From Firm-04 sp045617625 (GTDB lineage: Bacteria > Bacillota > Clostridia > Oscillospirales > Ruminococcaceae), in the NCBI GenBank assembly GCA_045617625.1, contig JAZLJA010000014.1:1-14619 (forward strand): a DNA stretch of 14,619 bases, in the 5' to 3' direction. Position numbers and translations under genes: made by a program. Of the stretch, positions 10,084-14,619 are shown piece after piece. Numbering within the stretch: the first letter of the stretch is position 1; every line of letters begins with the position of its first letter. The notes under the pieces were generated by a model, which saw only the letters and a program-made list of their open reading frames with translations, had not been told where the DNA came from and did no database searches.

Positions 10084-10482
10084 ATGAGCAAAAAAAAGAA
10101 AGCAATTCTGATCAGTGTGATCGCGTTGATCCTGCTTCTGGCAGGCATCGGATTTTATCTCTGGAAAAGCGCACAAGACCGCATCCATTCCCCGAACCGA
10201 CTGGAGGGCGAAACCGAAAGCGTGACATTTCCCGTTTCGGATGAAGCCTCTGATTCGCAGCTGACAACCGCAGCAAAAGGGGCGCAGACAGACAATACGG
10301 CAGTGCAGAAATCGGACGATGCAGAGAACCCGACGGGCAATGAGAACAGCAATGACATCCCGAAAACCAATTCGTCGTCGAAAGCATCAGAGACATCCGA
10401 CGCGGCAGGGAAATCACAAACAGATTCCAAGCCCGCAAATCAGCACGATGAAAATGAACTGATGGAAATACCGCTTTTTTAG
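10084..10482 (+). CDS. Small single-pass membrane protein with disordered extracellular tail
   Basis: This encodes 132 residues. The start ATG is preceded by GGAG at 10072-10075, 8 bases upstream. The N-terminus is MSKKKK followed by one hydrophobic helix (about residues 7-27, rich in I, L, A and V) ending in FYLWK. The Lys cluster predicts N-terminus inside, so the remaining ~100 residues lie outside. That tail is low complexity, dominated by S, T, D, E, N, K and A, with almost no hydrophobic residues except a terminal MEIPLF. No Cys is present and there is no lipobox or clear signal-peptidase site, so it probably stays membrane-anchored. It lies between the two large surface-protein genes and is probably co-transcribed. 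The family is not recognised. It could be a tether, an accessory for export or assembly of its neighbours, or an unrelated small membrane protein. Confidence 0.85.
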   Translation: MSKKKKAILISVIALILLLAGIGFYLWKSAQDRIHSPNRLEGETESVTFPVSDEASDSQLTTAAKGAQTDNTAVQKSDDAENPTGNENSNDIPKTNSSSKASETSDAAGKSQTDSKPANQHDENELMEIPLF

Positions 10483-10521
10483 AAGAAATTGGAAATGGAC
10501 ATATAAGCACGATACACCACG

Positions 10522-10528
10522 AAAGGGG
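10522..10528 (+). promoter_or_regulatory. Ribosome binding site fixing the start of the second secreted protein
   Basis: AAAGGGG lies 9 bases before ATG at 10538. The in-frame TTG directly before it (10535) would have 6-base spacing and is a weaker codon, so ATG 10538 is preferred. Confidence 0.75.
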
Positions 10529-10537
10529 TTTTCATTG

Positions 10538-13500
10538 ATGAGAAACGCATTTCGTCGCAGTCTTTCGCTGACGGCGGCAGCAGCCACGGCAATCACTTAT
10601 CTGCTGTCAGCGGGTCTGCCTGTTTCAGCAGGCGGCGGATGGACTGTGCAAAAAGAACCACAGTCATACACAGTACCGTATGACGGAACCGAGCATGAGT
10701 ATCTTTTTGACGGTACCAACGTCTACGAGGATGACGATACGCTCGGTTATTATCTGGAGCCTGTGCTGCTGATTCCTTCATCAGGCGGCGGCAATGAAAC
10801 AGGCGGTCTCCCGATGAATCAAAAAATCAAGCAGGATGCCGACGGTGTGATCTCCGCAGAGGAAGTCGGTGTCTATGAGATTCGTGCGACACTGCTCGAC
10901 GGCTGGCGGTGGAGCGACGGCAGTCTGGATGACATTACCGTCAATTTTGAGATCGGAAAGAAAGCTGTGCCGCGGCCTGAAAAGAAAAATGAAAAGCTGA
11001 TTTATATTCCGAGCAATCCTGTAACTTATCAGTTTGAATTTGCGGAGGAACTTTCCGAGGAGTGTGAAATCGATGCATCATCAGCCACATCAGGCACGGA
11101 CAAAGGCAATTATTCCGTCTTTGTCAACCTGAAAGATCCCGACAATACACGATGGGATTTTTACGACGATCTGCCGTCGGAATCCGCACAGATCGAGTTG
11201 GTCTACACCATCGAAGAGTGTTTGCACAGGGATGAGGACAACAATTCTCTGATGGAAAACGGTATCTGTTCGGTTTGCGGCGAATGGGAAGAGGTGGGCT
11301 GGTCCGGTTCATCTGTTACCATTGATAATCTTGGACAGCTGTTGAGATATCTGACCGAATATTACGGCACAAGTGCAAAGCTGACAAACGATATTGTTGT
11401 CAACGAGGATCTGTTTGATGAAAACGGCAATCTCGTTACCAATTCGTCTTATGTGACCCTCCCGACGATTGCTATCCAATCGGATATGACTTTCAACGGC
11501 AACGGTCATTCCATCAGTGGCTTGTATCTACCGAGCGGAGCTGACGGTTTGTTCGGCACAAATGAAGGCATCATTCAAAATCTTGTTGTGGCTGACAGCT
11601 ATTGCGCAAGCGGTGTCACGATTTGTAAGACGAATAACGGTACGATCGACCATTGTGCTGTTGTGGATTCAGTCGCAGGCGCAAATCTGTGCGGTTCGGG
11701 TGAAGGCAGCATTGAGTACAGCTGGTGCGTTGATGATACTGAGGTAACGTATTTTGAAGACGGCGAGACTGTAACTTATGATGCGGCGGATGTCGCAAGC
11801 GGCAAACTCGCCTATGAACTGAAGGACAAAGGTTGGTATCAAAACATTGACGAAGGCGAACTGGATGCATATCCTGTTCCTTCGAGCGATGATCATGTAA
11901 GTGTTGTGACGGAATTCATTTCCTGCGACAAATCCGGCACAAAGGCATATTCCAACGATGCCGATAAGACTGACACCCACACCTATACTTCTGACAGCAA
12001 CGGTTTTTGCGTGCGCTGCGGTGAAGCGCAGGAACCCACCAGTACCAGTGATTGGAGCGGCACCACGTATTCGATCGAAAACGCAGGTCAGCTTGTGTGG
12101 TTTGCACAGCATGTCAATGCTGATGATGGCAGAACGGACAACGCGTCCTTGACGCAGGATATTGATTTGAGCGACATTCCTGATTCTGCAAAATCGGCAT
12201 TCCCGATCGGTTCGGAAACAGCCCCCTATCAGGGCAGCTTTTCCGGCAACAACAATACCATCAGCGGTTTGACCATTGATTCTGTTGCGGAAAACGTCGG
12301 TTTGTTCGGCGTGATCGGCAACGGCGGTTGGGTTTCCGATCTGATTCTTTCCGATGCGGATATTTCGGGCAGCGGCAATGTCGGTGCGATTTGCGGCAGT
12401 TTGCAGGGCGGCTCTATTTACCGGTCACAGGTGATTGACAGCGAGGTTGCTTCGGACAGCACGTCAGGCAATGTCGGTGCAGTCTGCGGTGCGATTAAAG
12501 ACAGCGTAATCTGCTCCTGTATGGCATACAATCCCGAAGATCTGACACTGGACATCGCAGGCAGCGGCACTGCAGTGGATTCTGTTTCACTCGCGGCAGA
12601 GAGCGACAGCGAAAACGGCAAACTGGACGCAGATGCCTTTGCAAACGGTGAAGCTGCTTGGCTGCTCAATCAGGGCAGCGGAGGCTGGGGGCAGCGGATC
12701 GGCACGGATGATTTCCCGCTGATCGACACCTCGTCTTACAGCGAATTCGCAGATGGTGACGATCGTTACATTTATAAAGTTTATCAGATCGCGCTGACAC
12801 CTGCGTATGACGGCATGCCGAACGCGGTCTATACCAACTACGACATGCAGGAATTCAGCGATTTTCTCGACGAACTTTCTGCGGCTTATGACTACACGTT
12901 TGAGGAAAACGGAGAGCCGTTTGAGACGCGGCTGCTTAGCACCAATGACGCCGATTTGACGGTGACTGTCACCCGCACCCCGAAAGCCATCGTGGTGGAT
13001 GCATCCAAACCTACGGACTTCGACGGCACATACAATGCGGCGATCACTTCGGTCGATCTGACCGAGTATGCGACCAATACCGATGTGGTTGGCGAGATCA
13101 CTGCGGCTGTCGCAAGCGGCAGCACACTGCCTGAGGGGCTGACACTGAAGGACGGCGTGTTGTCCGGCACACCTGCAAAGGCAGGCGATTATGAAGTCAC
13201 CGTGACGCTGACGGCTGAAAACGGTGCAACGCAGAATATCACCCTGAACTTTGCAATCGCAAAGAAAACACCCGATACAATTACCCCGCCGACAGTCACT
13301 GATCCGCTGGTATTTGGTCAACAGCTCGCAGATATCACGCTTCTGAACGGTTGGGTATGGGCTGATAGTACAACCAAACCCGCAATCGGCACGGCTTCTT
13401 ACCCCGCATACCTGACTGTGGATGACGCAAACTTTGATTACTCCGCAGTTGAGGGCTATGACCCTGTCAATCACCGTGTCGCAGCGAAAATTTCCGTCAC

Positions 13501-14413
13501 CACCAACGACGTCGTCGTGCTGAATGGTGTCAGTGTGACCCCTGACGGCATGGTCGGCTTGAACTACTATCTCATCATTCCGCAGGAAATCGCAGAGAAC
13601 GGCTCTGTCGTCATCAAGGGCATCGACTGTGTGGATAAACAAGACGGCGAGCAAGATAAGCAGAGCTTCGACATCAGCAAGGTGACACCTGAATCAGACG
13701 GCAGATACAAGTTCACATACTGGGTCTGTGCAAAGCAGATGTACGACAAGATCACCCTGACCGTCATGGACGGCGCAGATAAGGCGGTTTCGATTTTCTC
13801 CGGCAAAGGTGAGAATAAGGGCGAATCGTTTGCTTACAGCGTGGCGGATTATCTCGAGAGCCAGAGCGAGAGCAGCGACGAGAAACTCAGCGCATTTGCA
13901 AAGGAAATGCTGAGCTTCGGTGCTTATTCCAATGAACTGTTCGGCTATAACACCACTTCTGTTGATTCGGAAGACAAAGAAGATCTTTCCGCATTCAGTA
14001 AAGATCTTTCCGATTATGCAGCGGTGCAGAACGATGCGTCAAAGCTTTCCTCTGAACTGACTCTCATGGGCATGAGCCTTGTGCTGGAAGAGGATAACAC
14101 CATCTGCATCAACTTCAGCACCGATGGCGACATCGCTGAACATACATTTGTGCTGGACGGCAAATCTGTCACGACGGTAAAAGTCAATGATGAAGCTCCA
14201 TACCGTTATGCAGTGGAGATTGAAAATGTCGCGGCGAAGGATCTGGCTGAGAAGCATAAACTCGTTGTGGACGGCACTTATGAACTCACATACAGCGGTC
14301 TGAGCTTTGCAGCGGCGATCCTGAACAACAGCAGCGCAACGGAAAACGAACTGAAGATTGCCAAAGCCCTGTATCTCTATTATGAAGCAGCAGCGGCTTA
14401 TTACGGCGCATGA
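10538..14413 (+). CDS. Secreted multidomain surface protein with CxxCG/GLUG-like modules
   Basis: This complete gene encodes 1291 residues from ATG 10538. Residues 1-31 are a classical signal peptide: RNAFRR, an Ala/Leu/Thr-rich core, and a probable cut after VSA before GGGW. Next comes an Ig-like MBG-type module (about 10640-10970, with VPYDGTEHEY). Two tandem modules follow (11219-11881 and 11978-12727), each a CxxCG knuckle followed by a GLUG-like beta-solenoid and a GW-x-Q closing segment. A second MBG-like segment starts with AYDGMPNAVY (from about 12806). A putative Ig domain of He_PIG type has LPEGLTLKDGVLSGTPAKAG (about 13030-13267). The duplicated C-terminal domain (13511-14410) matches the giant protein upstream. 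There is no LPxTG, SLH, dockerin or C-terminal membrane helix. It is probably cell-surface associated; the ligand is unknown, and no enzyme motif is visible. Confidence 0.95.
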   Translation: MRNAFRRSLSLTAAAATAITYLLSAGLPVSAGGGWTVQKEPQSYTVPYDGTEHEYLFDGTNVYEDDDTLGYYLEPVLLIPSSGGGNETGGLPMNQKIKQDADGVISAEEVGVYEIRATLLDGWRWSDGSLDDITVNFEIGKKAVPRPEKKNEKLIYIPSNPVTYQFEFAEELSEECEIDASSATSGTDKGNYSVFVNLKDPDNTRWDFYDDLPSESAQIELVYTIEECLHRDEDNNSLMENGICSVCGEWEEVGWSGSSVTIDNLGQLLRYLTEYYGTSAKLTNDIVVNEDLFDENGNLVTNSSYVTLPTIAIQSDMTFNGNGHSISGLYLPSGADGLFGTNEGIIQNLVVADSYCASGVTICKTNNGTIDHCAVVDSVAGANLCGSGEGSIEYSWCVDDTEVTYFEDGETVTYDAADVASGKLAYELKDKGWYQNIDEGELDAYPVPSSDDHVSVVTEFISCDKSGTKAYSNDADKTDTHTYTSDSNGFCVRCGEAQEPTSTSDWSGTTYSIENAGQLVWFAQHVNADDGRTDNASLTQDIDLSDIPDSAKSAFPIGSETAPYQGSFSGNNNTISGLTIDSVAENVGLFGVIGNGGWVSDLILSDADISGSGNVGAICGSLQGGSIYRSQVIDSEVASDSTSGNVGAVCGAIKDSVICSCMAYNPEDLTLDIAGSGTAVDSVSLAAESDSENGKLDADAFANGEAAWLLNQGSGGWGQRIGTDDFPLIDTSSYSEFADGDDRYIYKVYQIALTPAYDGMPNAVYTNYDMQEFSDFLDELSAAYDYTFEENGEPFETRLLSTNDADLTVTVTRTPKAIVVDASKPTDFDGTYNAAITSVDLTEYATNTDVVGEITAAVASGSTLPEGLTLKDGVLSGTPAKAGDYEVTVTLTAENGATQNITLNFAIAKKTPDTITPPTVTDPLVFGQQLADITLLNGWVWADSTTKPAIGTASYPAYLTVDDANFDYSAVEGYDPVNHRVAAKISVTTNDVVVLNGVSVTPDGMVGLNYYLIIPQEIAENGSVVIKGIDCVDKQDGEQDKQSFDISKVTPESDGRYKFTYWVCAKQMYDKITLTVMDGADKAVSIFSGKGENKGESFAYSVADYLESQSESSDEKLSAFAKEMLSFGAYSNELFGYNTTSVDSEDKEDLSAFSKDLSDYAAVQNDASKLSSELTLMGMSLVLEEDNTICINFSTDGDIAEHTFVLDGKSVTTVKVNDEAPYRYAVEIENVAAKDLAEKHKLVVDGTYELTYSGLSFAAAILNNSSATENELKIAKALYLYYEAAAAYYGA
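11219..11881 (+). repeat. Module A of tandem CxxCG/beta-solenoid pair
   Basis: The order is CLH, then CSVCG (11267-11281), then WSGSSVTIDNLGQLL, then FNGNGHSISGLYL, then GLFGTNEGIIQNLVVADS, closing with AYELKDKGWYQNI and DAYPV. The same order recurs in module B. The repeats resemble GLUG-type solenoid coils. Five Cys lie in successive coils (codons at 11603, 11624, 11654, 11690 and 11726). The CxxCG resembles a zinc knuckle, but only one Cys pair and nearby His are evident. Confidence 0.7.
11978..12727 (+). repeat. Module B of tandem CxxCG/beta-solenoid pair
   Basis: This is the second copy: HTYTSDSNGFCVRCG (11978-12022), WSGTTYSIENAGQLVWFA, FSGNNNTISGLTI, NVGLFGVIGNGGWVSDLILS, two GLUG-like coils with GAICG and GAVCG, and the closing AAWLLNQGSGGWGQRI with DDFPLID. 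Conserved positions against module A are clear, although overall identity looks low, so the duplication is old. Confidence 0.7.
13511..14410 (+). other. C-terminal duplicated domain of the second secreted protein
   Basis: This 300-residue domain matches the C-terminus of the giant protein block by block (see 9125-10012). Half 1 (about 13511-13948) carries GLNYYLIIPQ, GRYKFTYWVCAKQMYDK and ends ELFGY. Half 2 (about 14048-14410) carries SLVLEEDNTICINFS, AAKDLAEKHKLVVDG and ends KALYLYYEAAAAYY. Each half seems to be a beta-sheet unit followed by a helical hairpin. The role is not known; surface attachment or partner binding is inferred from its terminal position in two neighbouring secreted proteins. 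Confidence 0.8.
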
Positions 14414-14418
14414 ACGGC

Positions 14419-14425
14419 AAAGGAG
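14419..14425 (+). promoter_or_regulatory. Ribosome binding site fixing the start of the 39-residue peptide
   Basis: AAAGGAG, a near-perfect Shine-Dalgarno, lies 7 bases before ATG at 14433. It rules in this start over the in-frame ATG at 14358, which is inside the preceding gene. Confidence 0.85.
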
Positions 14426-14432
14426 TGTTTTT

Positions 14433-14552
14433 ATGGAACAATACGGAAAACCTGAACTCGAAATTATAGAATTCCTGGATATAGATGTTCTCACAACAAG
14501 TGACCCGTGGGAACCGCGTCCAAACGAAACACCGAACGTCTCTCTGTTCTGA
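14433..14552 (+). CDS. 39-residue acidic peptide with Y-x-x-P-x-L N-terminus
   Basis: This begins 19 bases after the preceding gene's stop, has a strong Shine-Dalgarno, and is followed at once by a terminator-like hairpin, so it is probably translated as the last gene of the operon. The N-terminal half has YGKPELEIIEF (residues 4-14), then DIDVLTTS (16-23). The second half is Pro-rich (P25, P28, P30, P34), with one Trp (W26), and ends in NVSLF. It has no Cys, no transmembrane segment and no signal peptide. The layout of a conserved-looking front and a short variable-looking tail recalls RiPP precursor peptides, and Y-x-x-P-x-L is the motif read by RRE domains in lasso-peptide leaders. However, no modifying enzyme is visible and a lasso-type acceptor residue is not well placed. 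I recall comparable short KPE-x-E peptides in gut Clostridia, without a known function. Confidence 0.75.
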   Translation: MEQYGKPELEIIEFLDIDVLTTSDPWEPRPNETPNVSLF

Positions 14553-14562
14553 GAAATGCACA

Positions 14563-14606
14563 AGCCGTCCGCCCCCGTGCCTGTATGGGTACGGGGGCGG
14601 CTTTAT
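14563..14606 (+). terminator. Probable intrinsic terminator of the operon
   Basis: GCCCCCGT (14571-14578) pairs perfectly with ACGGGGGC (14591-14598) around a 12-base loop. AGCC (14563-14566) and GGCT (14599-14602) extend the stem across a 4-base left bulge. Only a short T-rich stretch (TTTATAT) follows, so efficiency is uncertain, but it sits 10 bases after the last stop codon. Confidence 0.7.
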
Positions 14607-14619
14607 ATGCAGAAACGGC

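Noticed and set aside
4757..10105. 1782-codon open frame on the minus strand
   Set aside because: It is in exact antisense register with the giant gene, so its openness only reflects rare TTA/CTA/TCA codons. Its translation is Cys/Ile/Val/His-rich with no recognisable domains.
10479..10507. Possible promoter before the second secreted-protein gene (TTAGAA, 17-base spacer, TATAAG)
   Set aside because: The -10 is good but the -35 matches only 3 of 6 and overlaps the preceding stop codon; too weak to call without transcript data.
11267..12022. CxxCG motifs as a zinc-finger regulator or rubredoxin
   Set aside because: They lie in a signal-peptide-bearing protein inside repeated solenoid modules, each with a single Cys pair, so a DNA-binding or redox role is not supported.
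12587..13654. 355-codon open frame on the minus strand
   Set aside because: In-register shadow of the second secreted-protein gene, without protein-like features.
14433..14552. Peptide as a lasso-peptide precursor
   Set aside because: Y-x-x-P-x-L is present, but there is no Gly/Ala/Ser/Cys core start with Asp/Glu at ring position 7-9 after a Thr at -2, and no cyclase or protease gene is in the window.

Overview
The window looks like part of a Gram-positive gut or rumen Clostridia genome, most probably a Ruminococcus-like (Oscillospirales) anaerobe. This rests on strong AGGAG-type ribosome sites, roughly balanced base composition, and surface-protein parts typical of that group: YDG/MBG-type Ig-like modules, an InlB-type GW-Y-T/YAKW repeat, GLUG-like beta-solenoid repeats and CxxCG knuckles. 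The assignment is by protein style, not by a marker gene.

All genes are on the + strand and closely spaced. (1) Positions 2-10015 hold the last 3337 residues of a giant multidomain extracellular protein whose start and signal peptide lie left of the window. (2) After a GCAA-tetraloop stem-loop comes a 132-residue single-pass membrane protein (10084-10482). (3) Then a complete secreted protein of 1291 residues with a clear signal peptide (10538-14413). (4) Nineteen bases later comes a 39-residue peptide gene (14433-14552). (5) A GC-rich hairpin at 14563-14606 probably ends the transcript. The three gaps are 68, 55 and 19 bases, so one operon running in from the left is the simplest reading.

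The most informative observation is that the two secreted proteins, otherwise different, end in the same kind of domain of about 300 residues (9125-10012 and 13511-14410). The domain itself is an internal duplication: beta strands, then an AK/AR-x-x-(D/E) segment, then a helical pair ending in a Y-x-x-x-A-x-x-Y-(F/Y) type motif. Neither protein has an LPxTG signal, SLH domain, dockerin or terminal membrane helix, so this domain is a candidate for surface attachment or partner binding. With the small membrane protein and the terminal peptide, the cluster reads as a cell-surface assembly of unknown function. No enzyme active site, RNA gene, CRISPR array, transposase or integrase was seen. Long open frames on the opposite strand are in-register shadows caused by codon bias.
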